From an uncultured Bacteroidales bacterium (GTDB lineage: Bacteria > Bacteroidota > Bacteroidia > Bacteroidales > F082): a stretch of DNA of 64,000 nucleotides. The stretch is taken from the NCBI GenBank assembly GCA_905234275.1, contig CAJOHD010000004.1, positions 243,264 through 307,263 on the forward strand, given 5' to 3'. Under the pieces are notes generated by a model that saw nothing but the letters and a program-made list of their open reading frames with translations, made no database searches and was not told the origin of the DNA. Every line of letters starts with the position of its first letter. Positions within the stretch are counted from its first letter, which is position 1. This document shows, piece after piece, positions 36,701-43,718 of the stretch. The position numbers and the translations under genes were made by a program.

Positions 36701-36969
36701 TAGATGTCAAAATTGCCGTTACGATCTGTGGCAAAAGCTATGGTGTTGCCATCGTGCGACCAAATCGGACAATAGTCGTATGCTGCTGAAGTAGTCAGCT
36801 GATGAGCCATACCACCTTTAGAATCAACGACATAGATATCACCTTTATAGGTAAAAGCAATCTTATCACCTTTCGGTGAAATTTGGTTGTAACGCATCCA
36901 AAGCGGCTGCTGCGCCAGCGAAGTCATCGCAAGAAATGACGTGATTAATGCAAGGAATAATTTTTTCAT
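33706..36969 (-). CDS. Tricorn-like S41 family protease
   Basis: A 1087-residue exported protease. Signal peptide MKKLFLALITSFLAMTSLAQ; TolB/PD40-like beta-propeller blades (about 25-520) with repeated segments such as YCPIWSHDGNTIAFATDRNG and DPSFSPDGKMLVYTSERDGY; a second propeller half (about 610-760); a PDZ domain (about 800-890, KVKAGDIIEKIDGVEITKD); and a C-terminal S41 core with TRFNGGGRLHED and the nucleophile region GEANYSNAHGTPW. The layout matches archaeal Tricorn, which degrades oligopeptides. A Lys/Asp tract around residues 575-600 (KDKKDKDDKKDKKDKKDKK) joins the halves and is encoded by a 9-nt repeat. It has its own promoter. Confidence 0.9.
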   Translation of the reverse strand: MKKLFLALITSFLAMTSLAQQPLWMRYNQISPKGDKIAFTYKGDIYVVDSKGGMAHQLTTSAAYDYCPIWSHDGNTIAFATDRNGNFDIYTMPVNGGVPKRVTTNSASETPLAFSPDDTEIYYSAMIQKDAKDAQFASGWLTELYKVSVEGGRPQQVTAATVCSVSFDSDGESFLYYDRKGSENIWRKHQVSSVARDVVYYNAKDKTHKILTTNVGEDREPVFMPDHKSFVYLSEPAGRNSQNVYMMTWPNMSEPQKISDFETYPVRFLSVADDGTLCYGYQGEIYTQKIGQEPQKVNIQIVNDQENVVERGKFGGASDLTITPDGNLIAFVSRGEVFVTSDEYQTTKQITHTPEAESDPSFSPDGKMLVYTSERDGYYNLYLAKMTRKEDLNFAYATLIEEESLFGDDGIERTAPQFSPDGKEIAFIEDRTYLKVVNLDSKKVRQITDGTQHYGTSAYPFEYQWSPDGKWFALTLITNMRDPYSDVGIVSADGDMKIYNITNDGYITGGPSWALDGNAITFYSNRYGMRSHASWGSQNDAFICFMNQDALDKFKMSKEEYEISKKENEANNKDKKDKDDKKDKKDKKDKKEEVKPIDIELDRLDERVVRLTPMSSRLSGAVLSKDGDKLYFLSAFEKGYDLWELDIREKSTKILKKLDGGGANLVLNKKGDNIYVLSGGNLQKIATSSGKSTSIKYDATMELDRAAEREYMYNHVFLQENKRLFRRDHNGADFEQIKIDFYPFLAHINNNYDFAELLSEVLGELNVSHSGSGYRGGGSDGDATAQLGLLYDWDYDKDGLRIEEVLEYGPFDKKSSKVKAGDIIEKIDGVEITKDMDYFPLLNKKSGKKVLVSVYSPKSKQRWEEVVKPISRGTQNDLLYKRWIKRNAHIVDSLSNGRLGYVHIKSMGDASYRDVYADILGKYNLREGIVIDTRFNGGGRLHEDIEILFSGEKYLEQVIRDTVACVMPSRRYVKPSIMIIGEANYSNAHGTPWVYKHKNMGMLVGMPVPGTMSSVTWETLQDNTLYFGLPVIGYRTEEGNYLENSQLEPDIKVKNTPEKLAQGVDEQLEAAVNELMKELEDFHYWGK
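35195..35257 (-). repeat. In-frame 9-nt tandem repeat encoding a Lys/Asp linker
   Basis: About six imperfect units of CTTCTTATC on the plus strand, each three codons (Asp-Lys-Lys) of the Tricorn-like protein. Unit gain or loss would keep the reading frame. Confidence 0.75.
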
Positions 36970-36970
36970 T

Positions 36971-37008
36971 TTAGATTATTAGTTTAATAGCTTATTAGCT
37001 TAATAGAT
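36971..37008. repeat. Micro-repeat upstream of the Tricorn-like gene
   Basis: Units of TTATTAG/CTTAATAG type between the start codon of the leftward gene and its promoter, so they lie in its 5' leader. Confidence 0.55.
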
Positions 37009-37017
37009 TTGACGATA

Positions 37018-37025
37018 CAAAAATA
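37018..37025 (-). promoter_or_regulatory. -7 promoter box for the Tricorn-like gene
   Basis: Plus-strand CAAAAATA, i.e. TATTTTTG on the minus strand, exact consensus, 48 nt upstream of the ATG at 36969. Confidence 0.6.
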
Positions 37026-37087
37026 AAAAAAATATACATAATTGAATAAATTTTTGTAATTTTACATTTTAAAATTTTGACAAAAAT

Positions 37088-37900
37088 ATGGAATTGAATT
37101 TGAAGCGTCCGATAGCGTTTTTTGATTTGGAAACGACGGGTTTGAATATTATGCACGATCGTATCGTGGAAGTTAGTGTATTGAGAATCAATGTGAACGG
37201 CACACAGGAACAGCGCACCTGGCGCATCAACCCGGGCATCCCGATTCCGCCTGAGACGACCGCCATCCACGGCATCAGCGATGCTGACGTGGCACATGAA
37301 AAGACGTTCAAACAGGTGGCGCCGGAGATTTCGAAGTTTTTCGGCAACTGCGACCTCGCCGGTTACAACATACTGAAGTTCGACCTCCCGATGCTCGTCG
37401 AGGAGTTCATCCGCGCAGGTGTCAACTTCGACCCTAAGGACCGCCAGCTCATCGACGTGATGAACATCTTCATGAAGATGGAGCCGCGCACCCTCAAAGG
37501 AGCCTATCGTTTCTTCCTCAACAAGGAGCTCGACAACGCCCATTCAGCCAACGCCGACACCTTCGCCACTTACGAGGTTCTGATGGCAATGCTCGACCGT
37601 TATAAAGACGCCGAATACACTGATTTTAAAGGCGTTACATCGAAACCAATCGTCAACGACATGACAGAGTTGGCACAATTTTCATCGCATCATCAGAATG
37701 CCGATCTGATGGGACAAATCGTGTACGACGAGCAAGGAAAAGCCGTCTTCAAGTTCGGAAAACACAAGGACGAACGCGTGGAAGACGTCTTCCGCAAAGA
37801 GCCGCAATATTACGACTGGATCATGAAAAGCGACTTCCCTGAATACACCAAACGCGTGGTTACAAAACTGAAATATCCAGATAAAAACATCAACTTTTAA
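37088..37900 (+). CDS. DnaQ/DEDDh-type 3'-5' exonuclease
   Basis: A 270-residue protein with an epsilon-type exonuclease domain (about 7-175). Motifs: ExoI DLETTG, ExoII region NILKFDLPML, and ExoIII HSANADTFAT (HxAxxD), so the catalytic acids and His are all present. The C-terminal 90 residues (KFGKHKDERVEDVFRKEPQY) form a small conserved extension common in Bacteroidetes homologues. It could be the replicative proofreading subunit or a repair exonuclease; sequence alone does not decide. TAATTTTA at 37057-37064 is a near-consensus -7 box. The next gene is separated only by an interspersed repeat. Confidence 0.87.
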   Translation: MELNLKRPIAFFDLETTGLNIMHDRIVEVSVLRINVNGTQEQRTWRINPGIPIPPETTAIHGISDADVAHEKTFKQVAPEISKFFGNCDLAGYNILKFDLPMLVEEFIRAGVNFDPKDRQLIDVMNIFMKMEPRTLKGAYRFFLNKELDNAHSANADTFATYEVLMAMLDRYKDAEYTDFKGVTSKPIVNDMTELAQFSSHHQNADLMGQIVYDEQGKAVFKFGKHKDERVEDVFRKEPQYYDWIMKSDFPEYTKRVVTKLKYPDKNINF

Positions 37901-37903
37901 TGT

Positions 37904-37945
37904 CCCCTCGTCATTTCGACCGACCGAAGGGAGTGGAGAAATCTC
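37904..37945 (+). repeat. Interspersed repeat, copy A
   Basis: A 42-bp element beginning CCCCTCGTCATTTCGAC and ending GAGTGGAGAAATCTC. It fills the gap between the exonuclease and the SGNH hydrolase and ends 12 nt before the ATG at 37958. Copies B (57237) and C (62105) share both ends, orientation and position. Confidence 0.85.
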
Positions 37946-37957
37946 AAATTATCAAAT

Positions 37958-38632
37958 ATGAAAAAACTATTATTAATTACGATTCTAATGACAATGTCAT
38001 TTTTCGGTTTCTCACAAGACTGGTTCGGCTTCAACCGTTATAAAGCCGACAACGAGAAAATTTTAGAAAGCAAAAACTATCCGGAAGTCGTCTTCATGGG
38101 CAACTCCATCACCGACAACTGGGCTTATTTCCATCCTGACTTTTTCACAGAAAACAACTATTGCGGAAGAGGCATTAGCGGTCAGACCTCGGCTCAGATG
38201 CTGATAAGATTCACTGCCGATGTCATCAACCTGCATCCTAAAGCTGTGGTTATCATGGCAGGTACTAACGATGTGGCGCACAACGACTTATACGTCGAGC
38301 CGGAACATGTCATCGAGAACATCATCGCGATGTGCGAACTGGCAAAAGCCAACGGCATCATCCCTATCATCAGCTCTATTCCGCCATGCGCCGAGTTCTG
38401 CTGGAGAACAGAAATCAAGAACGCAGGCCAGACCATAGTCGACCTCAACAAGGAGTTGAAAGCCTATGCCAAGAAAAACGGCTTTGTCTATGTGGATTAC
38501 CATTCAGCTCTCGCCGATAAAAATAACGCATTCCCGCTAACCATCAGCGATGACGGCTGCCACCCGCTTCCCGACACCTATTTCACAATGGAAAAGATGG
38601 TGAAAAAAGCAATCAAACAGGCGTTAAAATAA
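37958..38632 (+). CDS. SGNH/GDSL family hydrolase (lipase/esterase-like)
   Basis: A 224-residue secreted hydrolase with a 19-residue signal peptide (MKKLLLITILMTMSFFGFS). The SGNH blocks are complete: Ser50 in VVFMGNSITDNW, Gly in GISGQTSAQ, Asn104 in MAGTNDVAHND and the Asp199/His202 pair in DDGCHPLP. This family includes esterases, acetylxylan esterases and platelet-activating-factor acetylhydrolase-like enzymes; the physiological ester is unknown. It lies directly behind repeat copy A with no own -7 box seen. Confidence 0.9.
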   Translation: MKKLLLITILMTMSFFGFSQDWFGFNRYKADNEKILESKNYPEVVFMGNSITDNWAYFHPDFFTENNYCGRGISGQTSAQMLIRFTADVINLHPKAVVIMAGTNDVAHNDLYVEPEHVIENIIAMCELAKANGIIPIISSIPPCAEFCWRTEIKNAGQTIVDLNKELKAYAKKNGFVYVDYHSALADKNNAFPLTISDDGCHPLPDTYFTMEKMVKKAIKQALK

Positions 38633-38668
38633 TTTTTTCAAATTCGCATTTTGAAATTAAAAAACAAT

Positions 38669-38676
38669 TATCTTTG
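38669..38676 (+). promoter_or_regulatory. -7 promoter box for the DUF3276 gene
   Basis: TATCTTTG, exact consensus, 33 nt upstream of the ATG at 38710. Confidence 0.7.
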
Positions 38677-38709
38677 CAAAAAATCTTTTAACATCAAAAT
38701 AGGAATAGT

Positions 38710-39075
38710 ATGGAAGAAAATGAAAAGATGAACAATCGTGAGGAATTGTTTTCGAGACCGGTACGTGCAGGTAAACGCACCTACTTTTTCGATGTAAAAG
38801 CAACAAGAGGCGATGAGAAATACATCACCATCACCGAGAGCAAGCGCCGCTTCAGCAATGAACAGAACCGCTTCTTCTATGAGAAACACAAGATTTTCCT
38901 TTATAAGGAAGACTTTGAGAAATTTGCCAACGCACTCAAGGAAACCCTTAATTTCATTGAAACTGGCGAATATCCTGAAGGTTATTTCGATGAACCGAAA
39001 GGCTACGACGAGCCTAACGACGGCGAGATGAAAGACGACGTCGAAGACTGGTTCAACGACATTGACAAGAAATAG
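38710..39075 (+). CDS. PUR-alpha-like nucleic-acid-binding protein (DUF3276)
   Basis: A 121-residue small protein of the DUF3276/PUR family. The core (about 10-85) shows the PUR-like beta-beta-beta-beta-alpha pattern: ELFSRPVRAGKRTYFFDVKA, DEKYITITESKRRF, HKIFLYKEDFEKFANALKET. The C-terminal 35 residues are strongly acidic. Homologues bind single-stranded nucleic acid as dimers; the cellular role is not settled. Its TAG stop is the first triplet of a micro-repeat array (TAGTTTAAAG), followed by a terminator. Confidence 0.88.
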   Translation: MEENEKMNNREELFSRPVRAGKRTYFFDVKATRGDEKYITITESKRRFSNEQNRFFYEKHKIFLYKEDFEKFANALKETLNFIETGEYPEGYFDEPKGYDEPNDGEMKDDVEDWFNDIDKK

Positions 39076-39110
39076 TTTAAAGTTTACTGTTTACAGTTTA
39101 CAGTTTAATG
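39073..39110. repeat. GTTTACNG micro-repeat starting at the DUF3276 stop
   Basis: Five 7-8 nt units (TAGTTTAAAG, TTTACTG, TTTACAG, TTTACAG, TTTAATG). The first three bases are the stop codon. Same sense-strand orientation as at 2091 and 21811. Confidence 0.75.
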
Positions 39111-39112
39111 TT

Positions 39113-39150
39113 AAAAAGTCTCGGTAACGTTGAGGTTATCGGGATTTTTT
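39113..39150 (+). terminator. Terminator after the DUF3276 gene
   Basis: Stem TCTCGGTAAC / GTTATCGGGA (with G-T pairs) flanked by AAAAA and TTTTTT. Confidence 0.8.
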
Positions 39151-39200
39151 ATTGTTCATAATTTATTTAAAAATAATATAAGTAATTCGAAAATATTCCG

Positions 39201-39208
39201 TATCTTTG
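39201..39208 (+). promoter_or_regulatory. -7 promoter box for the parA operon
   Basis: TATCTTTG, exact consensus, 30 nt upstream of the ATG at 39239; probably drives the long parAB to GT4 run. Confidence 0.7.
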
Positions 39209-39238
39209 TACGTTTGAATTAATACATATTTTTTTGCA

Positions 39239-40003
39239 ATGGGAAAGATTATCGCGATAGCAAATCAGAAGGGCGGTGTAGGCAAAACGACCACCGCGAT
39301 AAACCTGGCGGCAAGTCTGGCAGTGTTGGAGCACAAGACATTACTCATCGACGCTGACCCTCAGGCTAACGCCACATCGGGCGTGGGCTTTGACCCGAAA
39401 ACCATCGACGCAAGCATATACGAATGCATCATCGACCACATCGACCCGCGTACGATAATAAAGGAAACGGAGACACCGAACCTGTTCCTTCTGCCGGCAC
39501 ATATCGACCTCGTGGGCGCGGAGATAGAAATCATCAACGTGCCACAGCGTGAACAGATGATGCGTAACTGCCTCGCCCCTATCAGAGACGAGTACGACTA
39601 TATCATCATCGACTGCTCGCCGTCGCTGGGTCTCATCACCGTTAACTCGCTGACAGCCGCCGACTCGGTGATAATCCCGGTGCAATGCCAGTACTTCGCC
39701 CTCGAAGGTCTCGGCAAGCTGCTGAACACCATCAAAATCGTGCAGTCGCGTTTCAACCAGGACCTCGACATCGAAGGCATCTTGTTGACGATGTTCGACA
39801 GCCGCACTCGTATCTCGAAACAGGTGGTGGATGAAGTCAAGACGCACTTCCAGACCATGGTGTTCGACACCATCATCAACGTGAACACACGTCTCAGCGA
39901 GGCGCCGAGCTTCGGACAGCCTATCATCATGCACGACGCGGCAAGCAGCGGAGCCATCAACTACATCAACCTCGCACGCGAGATCATAGAACGTAACAGC
40001 TAA
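39239..40003 (+). CDS. parA: Chromosome partitioning ATPase ParA (Soj)
   Basis: A 254-residue deviant Walker-type ATPase that moves ParB-bound origins over the nucleoid. Seen: IIAIANQKGGVGKTTTAINL (deviant Walker A with signature Lys), LLIDADPQANATSGVG, IIIDCSPSLGLITVNSL, VIIPVQCQYFALEGL. The length is typical of chromosomal Soj with no N-terminal HTH, which argues against a plasmid ParA. First gene of the operon; 4 bp before parB. Confidence 0.96.
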   Translation: MGKIIAIANQKGGVGKTTTAINLAASLAVLEHKTLLIDADPQANATSGVGFDPKTIDASIYECIIDHIDPRTIIKETETPNLFLLPAHIDLVGAEIEIINVPQREQMMRNCLAPIRDEYDYIIIDCSPSLGLITVNSLTAADSVIIPVQCQYFALEGLGKLLNTIKIVQSRFNQDLDIEGILLTMFDSRTRISKQVVDEVKTHFQTMVFDTIINVNTRLSEAPSFGQPIIMHDAASSGAINYINLAREIIERNS

Positions 40004-40007
40004 GAAA

Positions 40008-40892
40008 ATGACAACACCAAATAAGAAAAGAGGACTCGGCCGCGGTCTCGACGCCATCCTGCAAAGCCCTGAGACGGACATCACATCCGTCGACATCTCT
40101 GGAAACTACGTGGCAGGCGCGATAGCTCAGATCGACATCGACAAAATCGAGACGAACCCGTTCCAGCCGAGAACCGACTTCGACGAGACGGCGCTCAACG
40201 AGCTCGCGGAATCGATAAAAAACCAAGGCGTCATCCAGCCTGTGACGGTGCGCAAGATGGGCTACGACAAATATCAGCTCATCTCCGGCGAACGCCGTCT
40301 GCGCGCATCCAAGATGGCAGGACTCAAGACCATCCCGGTGTTCATCCGCGTGGCTAACGACGAGCAGATGCTTGAGATGGCACTCATCGAGAACATACAC
40401 CGTGAGAACCTCAACGCCATAGAAGTGGCGATTTCTTATCAAAGACTGCTCGAAGAATGCAAGCTCACACAGGACCAGCTTTCCGAGAAAGTCGGCAAAG
40501 ACCGCTCAACAGTAGCTAACTTCCTGAGATTGCTGAAGCTTCCGGCAGAGTTACAAATCGCCATCCGCGACGGATATATCACAATGGGACACGCCAAGGC
40601 TTTGATCAGCATCAACGACAAGTCAAAGCAGCTCATCATCTTAAAACGCATCATCGATGAAGATCTGAGTGTACGTCAGGTGGAGATGTTGGCTCGTGAA
40701 AAAACAGACGTCAAGAAACAAAAATCCGTACTTCCGGAAAGTTATAAGGTACAAGCCGACACATTGGCGAAAGCCCTCAAGATGGGCGTGAAAGTCAGCC
40801 GCGACAGCAAAGGTAAAGGCTCTCTGACAATCAGTTTTAAAAACGACGAGGAGTTTGAAAGACTCATCGACTTCATCAACAAAGGAAATTGA
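40008..40892 (+). CDS. parB: Chromosome partitioning protein ParB (Spo0J)
   Basis: A 294-residue CTPase/DNA-clamp protein that loads at parS. The N-terminal basic patch NKKRGLGRGLDAIL stimulates ParA. The CTP-binding fold has NPFQPRTDFDETALNELAES, ISGERRLRASKMAG and LIENIHRENLNAIEVAISY. The HTH follows (about 150-200, LTQDQLSEKVGKDRSTVANF), then a C-terminal dimerisation domain. No convincing parS was seen in this window by eye. Confidence 0.96.
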   Translation: MTTPNKKRGLGRGLDAILQSPETDITSVDISGNYVAGAIAQIDIDKIETNPFQPRTDFDETALNELAESIKNQGVIQPVTVRKMGYDKYQLISGERRLRASKMAGLKTIPVFIRVANDEQMLEMALIENIHRENLNAIEVAISYQRLLEECKLTQDQLSEKVGKDRSTVANFLRLLKLPAELQIAIRDGYITMGHAKALISINDKSKQLIILKRIIDEDLSVRQVEMLAREKTDVKKQKSVLPESYKVQADTLAKALKMGVKVSRDSKGKGSLTISFKNDEEFERLIDFINKGN

Positions 40893-40894
40893 AA

Positions 40895-41479
40895 ATGAAA
40901 CGGTTAGGACTGTTACTGATATTACTGACACTTGCCTGGCAAGGCATCAAAGCTCAAGACACTCTTATCTTGACGCAGGATGACCCTGTCCAGACCGCGA
41001 GCATCAAAAACAGCCACAGTCCGAAGAAAGCCACCCTGCTCGCCTTCATCCCGGGAGCCGGACAGGCTTACAACCACAAATACTGGAAGATGCCGATAGT
41101 TTATGCAGGCTTCGGCGTCACCACATATTTCGCCATCACCAACGGAAAAGACTATCGTCTCTACAGAGATGCCTACGACTACAAGATGGGTATCAAAACC
41201 GACGTAAGCCAACAAGCCATCGATGAGTCGGCGAAATATACCGAGGACAACCTCATCACCTTGCGAGACTACTATCGCAGCAACATGGAGCTTAGCTGGA
41301 TTGTCACCGCGGCATGGTACATATTACAGATAATCGATGCCAACGTCGACGCACATTTCTTCTATTATGATGTGGGCGACGACCTGACATTGCACGTTGA
41401 GCCGCAGTTTAACACCATCAACGAGTTTAACTTAGGATACGGCAACAATATAGGATTAACGTTAAAACTGAATTTCTGA
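40895..41479 (+). CDS. DUF5683 membrane protein
   Basis: A 194-residue protein of the Bacteroidetes family placed between parB and dapB. Signal peptide or anchor MKRLGLLLILLTLAWQGIKA; the signature SPKKATLLAFIPGAGQAYNH then KYWKMPIVYAGFG; and further hydrophobic stretches (IVYAGFGVTTYFAI; WIVTAAWYILQIIDANVDAH). Function unknown; synteny is the main clue. ATG 40895 is used; the in-frame TTG at 40889 overlaps parB. Its stop overlaps the dapB start (TGATG). Confidence 0.85.
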   Translation: MKRLGLLLILLTLAWQGIKAQDTLILTQDDPVQTASIKNSHSPKKATLLAFIPGAGQAYNHKYWKMPIVYAGFGVTTYFAITNGKDYRLYRDAYDYKMGIKTDVSQQAIDESAKYTEDNLITLRDYYRSNMELSWIVTAAWYILQIIDANVDAHFFYYDVGDDLTLHVEPQFNTINEFNLGYGNNIGLTLKLNF

Positions 41480-42201
41480 TGAAAATAGTCATTTTAGGAT
41501 ATGGCAAGATGGGTCACGAGGTGGAGCAGATAGCTCTGCAACGCGGACATGAAGTGGCATATCGCATCGACACCGAGCAAGACTGGTACTACAACATCGA
41601 TGGCATCGCCGACTGTGACGTGATTATCGAGTTCAGCACCCCTGCCACTGCCATCGCCAATATCGAGAAATGCTTCGAACTCGACATTCCGGTGGTCGTA
41701 GGAACAACAGGATGGTATGCGCATCTCGACGAGATCAGCAGCCGCTGCAAAAACGAGGGACATACGCTGTTTTACGCGCCAAACTTCAGCATCGGAATGA
41801 ATTTTGTCTTTAAATTGAATAAAGAAATGGCAAAATTCGCTCAAAAATATGACTATCAGTTAGATATCACCGAGACGCATCATATCCACAAACTCGACAA
41901 GCCTAGCGGCACGGCTGTAAAACTTGCAGAAGATATCATCGACAATAACGAAAATTACGAATATTGGATGCTTGACGATGAAGACGAGCCTTTGGACAAC
42001 AACGACAAGATGCTGAGAGTCAATGCCATCAGGGAAGGTGAAGTATTCGGCATCCACGAGATCAAGGCGCTGTCGGATTGCGACGAGATAACACTGCGTC
42101 ACGAGGCATTCAGCCGCAAAGGATTCGCCACCGGAGCTGTCATCGCCGCAGAGTTTATTATTGATAAAAAAGGAATTTTCACAATGGAGGATTTACTATG
42201 A
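41479..42201 (+). CDS. dapB: 4-hydroxy-tetrahydrodipicolinate reductase
   Basis: A 240-residue DapB, an NAD(P)H-dependent step towards lysine and meso-diaminopimelate for peptidoglycan. Motifs: ILGYGKMGHEVEQIA (variant of the usual GxxGxMG), VVVGTTGWY, APNFSIGMNFVFKLN and ETHHIHKLDKPSGTAVKLAE, carrying the catalytic His and Lys. Somewhat shorter than the E. coli enzyme (273), as usual in Bacteroidetes. Overlaps both neighbours by 1-4 bases. Confidence 0.95.
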   Translation: MKIVILGYGKMGHEVEQIALQRGHEVAYRIDTEQDWYYNIDGIADCDVIIEFSTPATAIANIEKCFELDIPVVVGTTGWYAHLDEISSRCKNEGHTLFYAPNFSIGMNFVFKLNKEMAKFAQKYDYQLDITETHHIHKLDKPSGTAVKLAEDIIDNNENYEYWMLDDEDEPLDNNDKMLRVNAIREGEVFGIHEIKALSDCDEITLRHEAFSRKGFATGAVIAAEFIIDKKGIFTMEDLL

Positions 42202-43712
42202 ATATGCTGATAACAATATTATTATTGCCTTTCGTTTTCTCAATCTGCGCAGCATTTTGCTACAAATTCTACGAGGGCGCAGGATACAAGAAAACTGACG
42301 CTTTCATCCCATATTACAACCTATACATCTTGTCGAAAATCATAAGATGGAACAAATGGTGGTGCTATGTATTGCTGATATTTCCGTACATCAACACTTT
42401 CATGGCATTCCTGATGTTCATTGAGCTGGCGAAATGCTACAACCGCTTCAGCTTTGGCGAGATAGTGGCTGCAGGCTTCTTCCCTTACATCTATTTCCCG
42501 ATTTTGAGCAAGAAAAATGTGACATATCACGATCCCAAAACGACTGTGCGCCCACCTAAAGGCTGGGTCCGCGACTGGCTTGATGCCATCCTTTGGGCAG
42601 TGTTCGCCGCATTGATTATCAGGACTTTCCTCTTCGAGATGTACACCATCCCGTCGTCAAGTATGGAAGGCACCCTCATGACCGGCGACTACCTCCTTGT
42701 AAGCAAGATAGGATACGGTCCGCGTTTCCCTAACACGCCTCTCTCCTTCCCGTTCGTGCATCACACCATGCCTTGGTCAAAGACGATGAAATCGTACATC
42801 GAATGGCCACAATGCGGTTATTGGCGCTTGCCTGGCTTCAGCAGCATCAAACGCAACGACCCGATAGTGTTCAACTTCCCTGCAGGCGACACCGTGAGCG
42901 AGGTTTATCAGAGCAATGTCACTTATTATCAGTTAGTTAGAAGATTCGGCAGAGATCGCGTCAACAACGACAAAGCCAACTTCGGCAGAATCATCACACG
43001 ACCTGTCGATAAACGCGAGAACTACGTCAAACGTCTCATCGCGATGCCAGGCGATACCCTGCAAATCATCGACGGCGTGGTGTATATCAATGGCGAGATG
43101 GGATACCAACCGCCTTACATGCAGCATAATTACGTTGTAAAAATCAACGGAAACAGCTTGAATCCTAAGATTTTGGAGAAATTCGGCATCTACGAAGGAT
43201 ATAGAACACCCGTCGCAAACGAATTCATTCTCAACATGAACGCCACTACAGCCGAAGAATTTGCCAAACAGCCGTTTGTAAATGAAGTGACAAAAGTCGT
43301 ATCACCAGCAGGCACTGAGGTTTCGCAAGAGATCTTCCCTAACGACACACTGCATTTCAGATGGAATGTCGATAACTTCGGACCTATCGTGATCCCACAG
43401 GAAGGTGCAACTGTGAAAATCAATCCTGAAAACATCGCACTTTACGAGCGCTGCATCACTGCATACGAGCATAACACATTGAAAATCAAGGATAACAAGG
43501 TTTATATAAATGGAATTGAAACTGACGAATATACTTTCGGAATGGACTATTACTGGATGATGGGCGACAACCGTCACAACTCTCAGGACTCACGCTTCTG
43601 GGGTTACGTGCCGGTTGACCATATCGTCGGAAAACCGCTATTTGTCTGGTTCTCCAAAGACAGCACCTATGGAAGAATTCGTTGGAACAGATTTTTCAAA
43701 TTTCCAAAATAA
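42198..43712 (+). CDS. lepB: Signal peptidase I, long form with N-terminal membrane domain
   Basis: A 504-residue leader peptidase. The first 105 residues are a separate hydrophobic domain with three to four helices (MNMLITILLLPFVFSICAAF to YIYFPIL), followed by a further helix (about 128-150). Catalytic Ser155 sits in TIPSSSMEGTL and Lys278 in KRLIAMPGD; the C-terminal box is MMGDNRHNSQDSRFWG. A large insertion lies between the Ser and Lys boxes (about 180-275) and another after the Lys box, which explains the length and is usual for this phylum. It processes Sec substrates such as BamA, OmpH and the C10 proteases. Start overlaps the dapB stop (ATGA). Confidence 0.95.
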   Translation: MNMLITILLLPFVFSICAAFCYKFYEGAGYKKTDAFIPYYNLYILSKIIRWNKWWCYVLLIFPYINTFMAFLMFIELAKCYNRFSFGEIVAAGFFPYIYFPILSKKNVTYHDPKTTVRPPKGWVRDWLDAILWAVFAALIIRTFLFEMYTIPSSSMEGTLMTGDYLLVSKIGYGPRFPNTPLSFPFVHHTMPWSKTMKSYIEWPQCGYWRLPGFSSIKRNDPIVFNFPAGDTVSEVYQSNVTYYQLVRRFGRDRVNNDKANFGRIITRPVDKRENYVKRLIAMPGDTLQIIDGVVYINGEMGYQPPYMQHNYVVKINGNSLNPKILEKFGIYEGYRTPVANEFILNMNATTAEEFAKQPFVNEVTKVVSPAGTEVSQEIFPNDTLHFRWNVDNFGPIVIPQEGATVKINPENIALYERCITAYEHNTLKIKDNKVYINGIETDEYTFGMDYYWMMGDNRHNSQDSRFWGYVPVDHIVGKPLFVWFSKDSTYGRIRWNRFFKFPK

Positions 43713-43718
43713 CAGAAA

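Noticed and set aside
39341..40096. 251-residue antisense frame across parA/parB
   Set aside because: It is the shadow of GC-rich coding sequence; no start context, promoter or recognisable domain, while parA and parB are certain.
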